Assembly (NCBI GenBank): GCA_036274895.1
Contig: DASUEU010000014.1
Location: 32,859-96,858 of the forward strand
Direction of reading: 5' to 3'
DNA from: CALMKX01 sp036274895
GTDB taxonomy: Bacteria; Acidobacteriota; Thermoanaerobaculia; Multivoradales; SZUA-115
DNA length: 64,000 nucleotides
Part shown: piece by piece, positions 14,296-23,900 of the stretch
How the letters are laid out: each line of letters opens with the position of its first letter
Numbering within the stretch: the stretch's first letter is position 1
Position numbers and translations under genes: made by a program
The notes under the pieces: model-generated
What the model was told of the DNA's origin: nothing
The model's input: the letters and a program-made list of their open reading frames with translations, nothing else
Databases searched by the model: none

Positions 14296-16697
14296 CGCAG
14301 CGCGCGGGCCGGGTCCACCTCGAGGGTCCGCCGGGCCGGGGCCCAGGCCGCGGTCAGGGCGACGGTGCCGAGCAGAGCGGCCGAGACAGCGAAGACTCCC
14401 GGATCGCCGGGCTCGACGCCGTAGAGCTGGCTCGCGAGCAGGCGGGCGAGGGCGAAGGCCGCGGCGACCCCGACGACCGAGCCGGCCCCCACCAGCACGG
14501 CGGTGCGCCCGAGCACGCCGCGCATCACGTCACCGCGGGTGGCACCCAGGGCCAGGCGGAGCCCGATCTCGTCCCGCCGCCGGGCCACGTGATAGGCCAC
14601 CATGCCGAAGACCCCGGCCACGCTCATCGCCAGGGCCACCAAGGCGAAGAGGGAGAACAGCGTGGCAGAGAAGCGCTGGCGGCCGATCGAGTTGGCCAAC
14701 ACCCGGGACAGCGGCGCCGCCTCGAAGATCGGCTGGCTGGGATCCACTTCGGCGATCGCCTGGCGGACCGCCGGCAGCAGCGCGGAGAGGGGCTGCGGGC
14801 TGCGGATCACCACGCTCATGCCCCGCCAGGGCTCCTGCGTCACGGGCAGGTAGAGCTCGGCCTGGGGCTCGCGCTCCAGGCCGGTGCTGCGCACGTCGCC
14901 GACCACGCCGACGATGGTCATGAAGCGGTCTGGGGCCCAGCCGATGCGCCGGCCCAGGGGGACGACACCGGAGAAGTAGCGCTCGGCGAAGGTGCGGTTG
15001 ATCATCACCACCGCCGGTGCTCCGCTGCGGTCGGTTGAGGCGAAGGTCCGGCCGGACAGCAAGGGGACGCCGACGGTGCCGAAGTAGCCGGGGCTGGTGA
15101 CGCGGAACTCGGCGAAGCGCTGGGTGCCGCCGGCCTCTTCGGCCTGGCCCTCGATTTGGAAGCCGCCGTTGGCCCCCCACTCATAGCAGGGAAGGTGGCT
15201 GATGAGCCCCACTGAGGCGACCCCGGGCAGAGCCTCCAGCCGGCTCACGAGCCGCTCGTAGAAGGCGGTCGAGGCGGCCTCGTCGGGGTAGCGGGCCGCA
15301 GGCAGCGAGAGCCGGAAGCTCAGCACCCCGTCGGGCTCGAAGCCGGGGTCCACGGCGGCCAAGCGCAGGAAGCTCTTGCCGAGCAGGGTGGCGCCCACCA
15401 GCACCACCAGGGCGAGGGCGATCTCGGCTGCCACCAGCAGGGAGCGCAGCCGGTCCTTGCCGGGGGAAACCGTGCCGAGGCCGTTCTTCATCGTCGCCTG
15501 GACGTCGGTCTTGCCTGCGCGCAGGGCCGGGGCGAGGCCGCTCACGACGGCGACCAGCAGGCAGAGGCCGGCGCAGACGGCGAGGGCGCGGCCGTCGAGC
15601 GCCACCGACGTACCGGGGGGCAGGGGGTTGCCCGGCAGGGCCGTGAGCTGGTCGACGGCCCAGGCGCCAATACCCAGGCCGAGCAGGCCGCCGGCCAGGG
15701 CCAGCCAGAAGCTGCCCGCGAGCACCAGCCGGATCAGCCGCCAGCGGCTGGCGCCGAGGGCGGCGCGCACGGCCAGCTCTCGCTCGCGATCGGCCGAGCG
15801 GGCGAGCAGGAGGTGAGTGACGTTGCCGCAGGCGATCAGCAACACCAGCCCGACGGCGGCCCACAGGGCCAGCAGAGTCGGCCGCAGGGACTGCAGGCCG
15901 GCCTGAGCCACGGGCAGCAGGCGCACGCCGCGATCCCCCTGCTCGCTCGGGTCGAGCTCGGCGATGCGCCGGGCGATCGCCTCCATATCCTCTCGGGCGG
16001 TGGCCAGGGTGGCCTCCGGGCGCAGCCGGCCGATCACCCCCAGCCAATGGATGCCCCGCTCGTCAGCCAGCCTCTCGAGGCCCCGCAAGGGCACCCACAG
16101 CTCGGCCTCGGAGCGCGCGGGGACCGCGAAGCCAGCCGGCATCACAGCGAGAACCTGGTGGCCGACGCCGTCGATCTCGACCTTCCGGCCGACGATCCCG
16201 GGATCCCCCCCGAACCGCCGCTGCCACAGTCCGTGGCCGAGCAGGGCGACCGGGGCTCCGGGCTCGAAGGCCCCAGCGGCGGGCAGGCTGCCCAGGGCAG
16301 GCTTGACGCCGAGCGAGGCGATCAACTCGTGGGTGAGCGAGGCGCCTTCGATCTGCAAGGGCTCCTCGCCGCCAAGCTGGAAGCTCTCCGGGCTCCAGGC
16401 ACCGAGGGCCTCGAACGAGCGGTTCTGTGCCTGCCAGTCGCGCAGGTTGGGGACCGAGACCGAGCCGGTGCCGACGCCGCCGGGGTGGGCGAAGGTCTCC
16501 CACACCCGCACCAGCCGGTCCGGCTCGCGGTAGGGCAGGGGGGCGAAGAGGACGGCGTCGACGACGCTGAAGAGGGCGGTGTTGGCGCCGATGCCAAGTC
16601 CCAGGGAGAGCACGGCGACCAGCGCTGAGCCGGGCTTGGCCAGCAGGTGGGAGAGGGCGAAGCGCAAATCCTGCACCAGGGAGCTGGAGCTCTTCAT
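14286..16697 (-). CDS. ADOP-family duplicated ABC permease (MacB/FtsX type)
   Basis: An 803-residue membrane protein made of two MacB-PCD/FtsX halves, the layout of the Acidobacterial Duplicated Orphan Permease family. After a short cytoplasmic start, SALVAVLSLGLGIGANTALFSVVDAVLFAPLPY gives the first helix and the conserved loop. A periplasmic domain follows, then three helices (about 275-430), a second periplasmic domain and a final three-helix FtsX block (SATLFSLFALVALAMSVAGVFGMV, GVAAAFALARLLASQLYGV, FAVSAALLGTVALTAAWAPARR). No ATPase gene is adjacent, as is usual for ADOP orphans. Substrate unknown, perhaps a peptide or lipid efflux or lipoprotein function. GGAGGAA precedes the ATG. Confidence 0.9.
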   Translation of the reverse strand: MKSSSSLVQDLRFALSHLLAKPGSALVAVLSLGLGIGANTALFSVVDAVLFAPLPYREPDRLVRVWETFAHPGGVGTGSVSVPNLRDWQAQNRSFEALGAWSPESFQLGGEEPLQIEGASLTHELIASLGVKPALGSLPAAGAFEPGAPVALLGHGLWQRRFGGDPGIVGRKVEIDGVGHQVLAVMPAGFAVPARSEAELWVPLRGLERLADERGIHWLGVIGRLRPEATLATAREDMEAIARRIAELDPSEQGDRGVRLLPVAQAGLQSLRPTLLALWAAVGLVLLIACGNVTHLLLARSADRERELAVRAALGASRWRLIRLVLAGSFWLALAGGLLGLGIGAWAVDQLTALPGNPLPPGTSVALDGRALAVCAGLCLLVAVVSGLAPALRAGKTDVQATMKNGLGTVSPGKDRLRSLLVAAEIALALVVLVGATLLGKSFLRLAAVDPGFEPDGVLSFRLSLPAARYPDEAASTAFYERLVSRLEALPGVASVGLISHLPCYEWGANGGFQIEGQAEEAGGTQRFAEFRVTSPGYFGTVGVPLLSGRTFASTDRSGAPAVVMINRTFAERYFSGVVPLGRRIGWAPDRFMTIVGVVGDVRSTGLEREPQAELYLPVTQEPWRGMSVVIRSPQPLSALLPAVRQAIAEVDPSQPIFEAAPLSRVLANSIGRQRFSATLFSLFALVALAMSVAGVFGMVAYHVARRRDEIGLRLALGATRGDVMRGVLGRTAVLVGAGSVVGVAAAFALARLLASQLYGVEPGDPGVFAVSAALLGTVALTAAWAPARRTLEVDPARALRQA

Positions 16698-16760
16698 CAG
16701 TTCTTCCTCCGCGTTCCAGTCGTGACTACGACTGTCGTTGCGAAAGGTTCCAGCTCGAGC

Positions 16761-17828
16761 TCACGGCGAAGGATCGGGAAGGGCGAGGCCCTCGGGTGCT
16801 GGCACCGGGATCTCCGAGAACGGTATGGGCATGAAGGAGAGCAGCAGGATCAAGACCGCCCCGACGGCCAGCCAACGCCGGAGCGGATCGAGGGGCTCGG
16901 CTTCGTCGAACACCGGTGGGTGACGCAGGCCGAGCAGCAGGACCACCCCGCACCACACCCACCAGCCCTCCCAGTAGAAGCCCATCAAGGCCACGCCCAA
17001 CCACAGCGCCTGGGAGAGCTGGCGCTGCTTGCGGCCGGCGACGGCGTAGAGGATGTGCCCGCCATCGAGCTGGCCCAGGGGCAGGAGGTTGAGCGAGGTG
17101 GCGAGCAGGCCGAACCAGGCGGCGAGGGCGAAGGGGTGGAGGTTGAGCACCGTACCCTCGGGCAGAGGACCGTGGAACCAGGTCGTCGCCAGGCGCAGGG
17201 CCAGGGAATGCCCTGGCACCATCAGGGCGTAGGGGGTGTCCTCGAAGGTGGTGGGCGGGATCGCCACCGGTTCGGAGCGGGCTACGCCGACGAGCAGGAA
17301 GGGCAACAGCATCACGAAGCCGGCGATCGGCCCCGCGATGCCGATGTCGAAGAGGGCGCGCTTGGTGCGGATCGGCGCGCGCACGCGGATGAACGCCCCG
17401 AGAGTGCCGAAGCCCAGGGGCACGGGGAGGAAGAAGGGTGGCGTCGCGGCCACCCGATAGCGCCGGCACTGGAGGAAGTGGCCCAGCTCATGGGTGAGCA
17501 AGATCAAGAGCAGGGGCAGAGACAGGGTCAGGCCGGTGGCGAGCAGGGCCGGATCGCGCCACACCGCGGCGATCAGGCGCGGGGTCAGGAAAGGGATGCC
17601 CAGGGGCCCGGCGAGGGTCGAGAGCTGGTCGGTGCGGAAGGTGATCGCCCAGTGGGCGCCCAGGGTGGTGGTGGTCAGGAAGGTGAGGGTCAGCAGGAGG
17701 CCGGCCAGCGGCCAGCGCGAGCGCTCCCGCCCTCGCCCGTGGATACCGAGGGCGTCGCGGGTGAGGTCGATGACGTGGGGAGGGGAGCCGGGAGCCCCGG
17801 AAAGGGGCGGAGGAGAGGGGTCGCTCAA
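16761..17828 (-). CDS. Site-2 protease family membrane metalloprotease
   Basis: A 355-residue polytopic protein with the zinc motif HELGH at 113-117 and the second S2P motif NLLPLGQLDGGHIL near 265-278, where Asp completes the metal site. The S2P family cuts transmembrane substrates, often anti-sigma factors. This one lacks a PDZ domain and looks like the soluble-substrate or stress-type group. The only plausible start is TTG 17828, with no Shine-Dalgarno sequence and a Pro-rich N-terminus, so the true start could be further in. It follows HU with a 31-base gap on the same strand. Confidence 0.85.
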   Translation of the reverse strand: MSDPSPPPLSGAPGSPPHVIDLTRDALGIHGRGRERSRWPLAGLLLTLTFLTTTTLGAHWAITFRTDQLSTLAGPLGIPFLTPRLIAAVWRDPALLATGLTLSLPLLLILLTHELGHFLQCRRYRVAATPPFFLPVPLGFGTLGAFIRVRAPIRTKRALFDIGIAGPIAGFVMLLPFLLVGVARSEPVAIPPTTFEDTPYALMVPGHSLALRLATTWFHGPLPEGTVLNLHPFALAAWFGLLATSLNLLPLGQLDGGHILYAVAGRKQRQLSQALWLGVALMGFYWEGWWVWCGVVLLLGLRHPPVFDEAEPLDPLRRWLAVGAVLILLLSFMPIPFSEIPVPAPEGLALPDPSP

Positions 17829-17859
17829 GGAGGTGGAGGAGGGGGTGGGGGCGGACCGG

Positions 17860-18126
17860 TCAGAGGTTCTTGAGCTCCTTGCCTGGCTTGAACCGCACGG
17901 TCTTGCCCGGGGAGATCGCGACCTCGACGCCGGTCTTGGGATTGCGGCCGACTCCCTTCTTGCGCTCCCGCACCTGGAAGACCCCGAAGCCGCGCAGCTC
18001 GATGCGCTTGCCGGTCGTCAGGGCGTCCTTCATGGCGTCGATGATGGTGTCCACGGCCTGGGCGGCCTTGCCCCGCGGCACGTCGGACTCCTCGGAAACG
18101 CGATTCACGATATCCGCTTTGATCAT
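17860..18126 (-). CDS. HU-family DNA-binding protein
   Basis: An 88-residue histone-like protein: MIKADIVNRVSEESDVPRGKAAQAVDTIIDAMKDAL, then the beta-arm region ELRGFGVFQVRERKKGVGRNPKTG with its conserved RNPKTG tip and Pro after it (ISPGKTVRFKPGKELK). It bends and packs DNA as a dimer. It has its own strong promoter (18154-18182), a leader of about 21 bases and a GAGGA ribosome site. A second, IHF-like member is encoded at 58520-58801, so the cell has at least two. Confidence 0.95.
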   Translation of the reverse strand: MIKADIVNRVSEESDVPRGKAAQAVDTIIDAMKDALTTGKRIELRGFGVFQVRERKKGVGRNPKTGVEVAISPGKTVRFKPGKELKNL

Positions 18127-18153
18127 GGCGTCCTCGATCCCGATTGCGCAGGC

Positions 18154-18182
18154 AATCTAGCAACGGGCTCCGGAGCTGTCAA
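18154..18182 (-). promoter_or_regulatory. Sigma70 promoter of HU gene
   Basis: On the minus strand: TTGACA (18182-18177), exactly 17 bases, TAGATT (18159-18154). The -35 is consensus and the spacing ideal. Transcription would start near 18147, about 20 bases before the ATG. Confidence 0.75.
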
Positions 18183-18247
18183 CGTAAGGCAAAGATTCGC
18201 GGGAGGTTAGCTCCCGATCTCCGGGCCGTCGAGGGTCTCGCGGCGGC

Positions 18248-18276
18248 TTGTCCGGGGGCGCGCCCGCTGTTATCCT
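18248..18276 (+). promoter_or_regulatory. Promoter of TPR gene, leaderless geometry
   Basis: TTGTCC (18248-18253), 17 bases, TATCCT (18271-18276), then only six bases to the GTG start. The transcript should begin at or next to the start codon. Confidence 0.6.
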
Positions 18277-18282
18277 GCCTTC

Positions 18283-20265
18283 GTGAGCATTGGAAAAGCG
18301 ATCACCGGCTGCGTGCTGGCCGGCGTCCTGGCCGCTGCTCCGGCCCTCGCCGCCAAGAAGCCGGCGCGCGCCGACCGCGAGGCCGCCCTCCACTTCCTCG
18401 ACGCCCGCCTGGCCGAGTCAGAGGGCGAGATCGAGGCGGCCCTGGTCTCCTACGGCCGCGCTGTCCAGACCCTCCCCACCGAACCATTCGTCCGCCTGGA
18501 ATACGCTCGGCTGGCCGGCCGGGCGGCCCTCCAGTCCCGCTCTCAAGCGGATCGCGGCCGTCGTCTGGACGTCGCCCTCGAACAGCTGCGTGCCGCCCGG
18601 CAGCTCGCCGGCGGGGACTTCCAGGTGCTCAAGGAGGCCGGTCTGCTCTACCTCGAGCTGGCCCGCGATCGCAACGAGGTCATCCCCGCCGCGCAGGAGG
18701 CCCTGGAAGCGGCGCGTGAGATCCGCGGTGAGGATCCCGAGGTGCTGCTGCCGCTCGGTCAGATCTACCGCGCCAACGGCGACCTGCCGCGGGCGGTCGA
18801 GACCTTCCGTCTGGCCGAGCGCAAGACCGCCGGGGCGCCCTGGGCCAAATCCCTGCTGGTGCGTTCCTTGAGCGAGCTGGCCGAGGCCCGGGATCGGGAG
18901 GGCAAGGGTGCCGAGCGCGAGGCCCTGCTCAGCGAAGCCTTCGGCCTGGATCCGGACAACGTCGAGGTGCGGGCCAATCTCGCCGAGGTGGCGAGTCGGC
19001 GGGGCCGGCACACCGAGGCGGCCTCCCTGCTGGGAGCCATCGAGCCGGACCTGATGCGCCCGGAGCTGCGCCAGCGCTGGGTCTGGGAGCTCTACCTCTC
19101 GGGCGACCTCGAAGCGGCCGCCCGGGCCATCGACCGGCTGTCCAGCCCGGATCCCGAGGCCCTGCGCAGCCTGCGCATCCTGCTCCTCGCGGCGCGGCTC
19201 CAGATCGAGCCGGCGGTCGGCGAGGTCGCCCAGCTGGTGCAGGGCGACCGCGCCGCGTCGCAGGTCGCGATCTCCCTGGTCCGGGCCCTGTCCACGCACG
19301 GCCACACCGCGGCGGCCGGGCAGCTGGCCGACGGTCTGGTGAACCGCCTGGCCGGCGAGTTGACCGAGGAAGCCGAGGCGGCCCTGCGGATCGAGAGGGC
19401 CGAGCTGGCGGTGGCCGACCAGGCGTGGAAGGTCGCCGAGGCGGTGCTCGCGCCGCTGGCCGCGAGCGGCGGCAAGGGAGCCCTGGGCGACGGCTGGAAG
19501 GTGCTCTGGGCCGAGGCCCTCTTCCGGCTGGGCCGCGCCGACGGAGCGCTCGCCAGCCTGCCCTCCGAGCTGGGCACCGGCACCGAGGAGCGCACCCAGC
19601 GCTCGGTGCTGGTGGCCAAGCGGGTGGAGATCCTCCACCGCACGGGCCGGGCCGAGGAAGCGGCGACGGCTCTGCGCGAGCTGGCCGGGGCCTCGGAGCC
19701 GCTCCTGGTGTTGCAGGCGGCGCGGGTGCTCCAGCGGCTGGAGCGCTTCGCCGAAGCGATCCCCGTGCTCGAGCGGCTGCTGAGCCTGGACGGCGGCTCG
19801 ATCGAGGGGGCCTACTTCCTCGGCGTGGCCTTCGAGCGCACCGGCGAGCGGGAGCGCTCGGTCACCACCTTCCAGAACCTGGTCCATCGCGCGCCGGACT
19901 TCGCGCCGGCCCTCAACTTCCTGGGCTACATGTGGGCCGAGAAGGGCGAGAACCTGGAGCAGGCCCTGGCCCTGACCGAGCGCGCCGTCTCCCTCGATCC
20001 GGAGAACGGCGCCTTCGTCGACTCGCTGGGCTGGGCTCACTTCCAGCTGGGTCGCCTGGACGAGGCCCGCCGCTTCCTCGAGAAGGCGGCGCGCCTGCTG
20101 CCGGAGGATGCGACGGTGGCCGAGCACCTCGGCGACGTCTACCGTGCCATGGGGGAACGAGAGCTCGCCCGCAACCTCTACCGGCGGACCATCGACCTCG
20201 ATCCCGCGAAGAAGGCGCAGGTCGAGGGCAAGCTGGCGGGGCTCGAGGCCCGGCCGCCGGGCTGA
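18283..20265 (+). CDS. Exported TPR-repeat protein
   Basis: A 660-residue protein that begins with a signal peptide (MSIGKAITGCVLAGVLAAAPALAAKK) and then consists of tetratricopeptide repeats throughout. The clearest are near 115-190 (ALLYLELARDRNEVIPAAQEALEAAREI, VLLPLGQIYRANGDLPRAVETFRLAERK) and 490-650 (GAYFLGVAFERTGERERSVTTFQNLVHRAPDFAPALNFLGYMWAEKG, AFVDSLGWAHFQLGRLDEARRFLEKAARLLPED). TPR proteins of this type scaffold envelope complexes; no catalytic domain is visible. GTG start with a promoter six bases away. It is followed after 21 bases by a small exported protein, probably in one operon. Confidence 0.88.
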   Translation: MSIGKAITGCVLAGVLAAAPALAAKKPARADREAALHFLDARLAESEGEIEAALVSYGRAVQTLPTEPFVRLEYARLAGRAALQSRSQADRGRRLDVALEQLRAARQLAGGDFQVLKEAGLLYLELARDRNEVIPAAQEALEAAREIRGEDPEVLLPLGQIYRANGDLPRAVETFRLAERKTAGAPWAKSLLVRSLSELAEARDREGKGAEREALLSEAFGLDPDNVEVRANLAEVASRRGRHTEAASLLGAIEPDLMRPELRQRWVWELYLSGDLEAAARAIDRLSSPDPEALRSLRILLLAARLQIEPAVGEVAQLVQGDRAASQVAISLVRALSTHGHTAAAGQLADGLVNRLAGELTEEAEAALRIERAELAVADQAWKVAEAVLAPLAASGGKGALGDGWKVLWAEALFRLGRADGALASLPSELGTGTEERTQRSVLVAKRVEILHRTGRAEEAATALRELAGASEPLLVLQAARVLQRLERFAEAIPVLERLLSLDGGSIEGAYFLGVAFERTGERERSVTTFQNLVHRAPDFAPALNFLGYMWAEKGENLEQALALTERAVSLDPENGAFVDSLGWAHFQLGRLDEARRFLEKAARLLPEDATVAEHLGDVYRAMGERELARNLYRRTIDLDPAKKAQVEGKLAGLEARPPG

Positions 20266-20286
20266 GCTCCGGCCTCGCACTGCCCC

Positions 20287-20988
20287 ATGCGCCGGCCTCT
20301 CCTGCTGCTCGGGTTAGTTCTCGTTGTCGCTGCCGAGGCCCAGGCGCCGCCGCCCTGGGCCCTGGCAGCCGAAGACCTCGCCACCCAGCGGCTCTTCCGG
20401 CTGCACTACGACGGCCCGGAAGGGGAGGGGAGCTTCCGCCTCACCCTGCGTCTGCTGGCCGCGGACCGCTACCGGGCCACCGCCGTCGACGCCGTGGGCC
20501 GGCTGGTCTGGAGCCTCTCGGTCGAAGGCGAGGAGGGACTCTGGCTGGACCACCGCCAGGAGCGCTTCTGCCGCTTCCGCGGCCGGCTCGCCCCGGAGGT
20601 CCTGGCCCTGTCGCCTTTCGGGCTGCCGTCGCTGCCGGCCCTCTTGCTCGGGCGGATGCCGGTGGCACCGGCGGGCACGATCGAGCCCCCGGAGGAGGGA
20701 AAGGAAGACCGCCTCGACTACCTCGACACCGAGGGCAGGCGCTGGACGGCCCTGCTGTCGCCCGAGGGTGGCGTGGCGTCCTGGACCCTGTGGCAGGAGG
20801 GTGAGCCGGTGGTCTGGTGGAGCCGTCAGGGCGAGGAGGCCCTGCTCTCCGAGCGCCGCCGGGCGGCCCAGCTGCGCTGGCGCGAGGTGCTGCGCGAGGC
20901 CATCGCTCCCGAGCTGGCTCCGCTCACTCCTCCCGCGACATTTCGAGAGGGTTGCGAGACGGCCTCGGACCCGGCTCAGGTGCCCTGA
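20287..20988 (+). CDS. Small exported protein, possible LolB-like fold
   Basis: A 233-residue protein with a signal peptide (MRRPLLLLGLVLVVAAEAQA). No lipobox cysteine is seen. The part FRLTLRLLAADRYRATAVDAVGRLVWSLSVEGEEGLWLDHRQERFCRFRG has the strand pattern of LolA/LolB or related lipid-carrier beta folds, but no diagnostic motif, so the function is unknown. Its last 65 bases overlap, tail to tail, the end of the large patatin gene. It lies downstream of the exported TPR gene, which suggests a shared envelope role. Confidence 0.55.
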   Translation: MRRPLLLLGLVLVVAAEAQAPPPWALAAEDLATQRLFRLHYDGPEGEGSFRLTLRLLAADRYRATAVDAVGRLVWSLSVEGEEGLWLDHRQERFCRFRGRLAPEVLALSPFGLPSLPALLLGRMPVAPAGTIEPPEEGKEDRLDYLDTEGRRWTALLSPEGGVASWTLWQEGEPVVWWSRQGEEALLSERRRAAQLRWREVLREAIAPELAPLTPPATFREGCETASDPAQVP

Positions 20989-23900
20989 GACCGCCACGCT
21001 CCGCCGCGTCTCCGGCCGGGGGGTGCAAGCGCTCGAAGACCACGGGTAGGCCCCAGCTCTCCACCTTGCCGACCAGGCGATGCCAGTCGCGGTTGGCCAA
21101 GCGAATCATCCGCTCCACGACCTGCGGCCGGAAATCTGTCAGGGAGGGGAAGGCGCCATCATCGGCGCTCGGCTCGATCACCGCCACCACCATCGACTGC
21201 GCGATGCTCCGGTCGAGCTGCTGGCTCTGCTCGAAGAGAAAGGGCACCAGCTTGACCAGGCCGCGGCTCAGCCGGCTGGGGATGGGGAAAAGCTCGAACC
21301 GGCTGGCCTGGACGAAGGCTGCCGGGTCCGGTCGTGAGCGCAGCACCAGCACCTGGCGGGACTCGAGCAAGCGGGCCGCTTCCAGGGGCTCGAGATGCGC
21401 GAAGCCGCCGTCCACGAAGGCGACGGCGGTCTGGCGTCCGCCGGGCCCCGGGAGCTCGACCAGGTGGGGTGGGAAGACCGGGAACGGCGAGGCCGAGGCG
21501 AAGACCGGGTCCAGAACCTGGCGCAGCCGGGCCGCGGGGTCCAGGGCATCGGGGCTCACAACGTGCCACCGCGGCAGGCCCACCGCTTTACAGGCGCCCT
21601 GGGCCGGCATGCAGAAGTAGGAGGCTCCGGCCGGGTACCAGGTGCCCTGGCCCTCGACGTTGGACGGTTCCAGGGCGGAAGCCGTCACCACCAGCGTGGC
21701 GTAGAGGGGTGGTAAGCGGCGGCCGTCACCCGAGCGCACGCTGGCGGTCTCCGCCACCAGCTCGAAGGCCTTGCCGGTGTTGTACAGGGCGTTGCCGAGG
21801 AAGAGCCCCCAGAGGGCGAGGGCCGTGGCCAGGAGGCCGAGGAGGTTACGCCGTGGCGTGGTGCGCAGCCAACCGCGGGAGCGCTCCTGGATCAGGAACT
21901 CGAAGCCGTCGAAGAGCCAGCGCCGGGTCCAGGGCCCTTCGTTCCGGGAGCCCCACCAGGCGAGCGCCGCTGCAACCAGGCCGCCACAGAGCAGGAGCCA
22001 GAGCCAGAAACCGCCGGTCACCTCGAGCCAGCTGGCTTGGTGGCTGAGCACCAGCATGCCGACAAGAAGATGGGTGAGGACGAGGTGGAGGACGACGGCG
22101 GCCAGGGCCCGGCCCTGGCGGGGCAGGTCGGCCAGTTCAATCTCTCGCCTGCGGCAGGAGTCGAGGAAGACCCCCAGCTGGACCAGCCAGAACGACAGCC
22201 CGACCAGGGCGGCCAGGGTGGCCGACGGCAAGCCCGCTCCCTGGTCGGCGGCGACCGAGGGAAGTCCTGGAACGATCGAGGCGGCGATGCGTCGCGCTCC
22301 GTGCCAGGCCGTGGGCACCCAGAACGCGGCGACCGAGGCCGCGCCGACGAGGAGTATGGCCGGCAGCCAGGACAGGACCCGAGGCGAGAAGCGCGAAGCG
22401 GCATCTCCCTGGCCCTTGCAGACGGTGCAGCAGGAGCCGACGTGGGCCACCAGCACGATCAGCAGGTAGACAAGGCCAGGCAGGCCCAGCCCCACGTGGT
22501 TCTCGCGCCGCATCACCAGGGCCATGAGAAGCGGCGCCAGGAGGATCGGCAGCATGAGGTTGATGCCGATCCACTTGCGGGGTGGCGGGCCCAGGCGAAG
22601 CGTAGCTCCGGGCACGAGCCTTGAGCGTTCGCTGCGCACCGAATACGAGAGGGAGAGGGAGAGGAGGGCGATCAATACCCAGAGGCTGCCCCAGCGTAGC
22701 TGGTTGAAGAAGGGAAAGACCTTGAGGCTGCTGGTCAGCTGCCCCCGGAAGCGCTCGGTCAGGTTGATGGTGGGCTGGTCAGGTGGGAGCTGGGCTGCGA
22801 GCAGGCCCATGAGGGCGCCTCCCGAGGTGCCGACGTAGCTGGTGACGGGGATGGGCGAGCCGACACCCTGAGCGAGCGGCTCGGTGGCCCCGCCGCCGCT
22901 CCGGATGAGCCTGCCATTCCAGAGCTTGTCGAAGATCTGCGCCTGGTAGGCGGCCTTGACTCCACCCCCTGGCAGTACGACGCTCAGCTCTCCGCCGGCG
23001 GCGGCGCGGTCCTTGGCCAGGAAACGGATCAGGTCGGCTGGCTTGAAAGCGTACCGGCCGTCCTGGAACCAGGCAACGAGCCGGGGGACGAGGGGAAAGC
23101 GAGCGAGGTCCTCGGCCTTGGCCCGCAGAAGTGGAGCGAGGTAAGTGGCGCGAAAGACCTCGAGAGCCTCGGCGCCGGCTGGGCGCAGGCCGCCGGGCGG
23201 GGTGTAGGCCGAGCGTGCCACCTGGTAGCCACCAGGCTCACCGATCGGCAGGCCGGATGCGGGGAGGCCGGCGAGCAGGTGGGAGAGATCGGGCTGGAGC
23301 CTCCTCTCCGAGCGGCTGGAGAGCACGAGGAAGTCGTTGGGTATGGGCTGGGGAGCCAGAGCGTCGTCGAAGAGCGGCTCCCAGCAGCCGAAGCCATCCG
23401 CGGGCGTCGCCGTATTGCGATCGCTGTAGGAGAAGCGCAGCAGGGTCTTGCCGTCTTCTCCGAGGCTCGCTGGATCGTTGTGGTCGAATACGAAGTGGGC
23501 ACGCTCGAAGAAGAGGTCCCAGAAACGTTCACCTCGCTTCTTCCTCAGGCGGCTCAGCTCCACCATGTCGAGCTGAGCCGCCAAGCCCCGGGCCGCGGCG
23601 GTCAATGGCGCGAGAAACCCCGTGGTCGAGAGGTGGGAGACCAGGAGGGCCCGGTACTGGCCGCTCGTCACGGCGAGGTCCTTCTCGTCCGCCAGGGTGT
23701 CTTGGAAAAGCTCGTCGACGAAGTGCTGGAAGTCCTCGCGGGGATGAGGGCTGGGTCCACCGGGTCGCTTGGCCGCGACGATCGGCCAGTGGCCCTCCGA
23801 GCTGCCGGGAGCCTCAGAGCCTGGGCACCACGCGTCCCGAGTGGCCGCCTTCTCGGAGCCGGGGGGGCGGCGCATCAGCTCGAGAAGGGGCACGGCCTGG

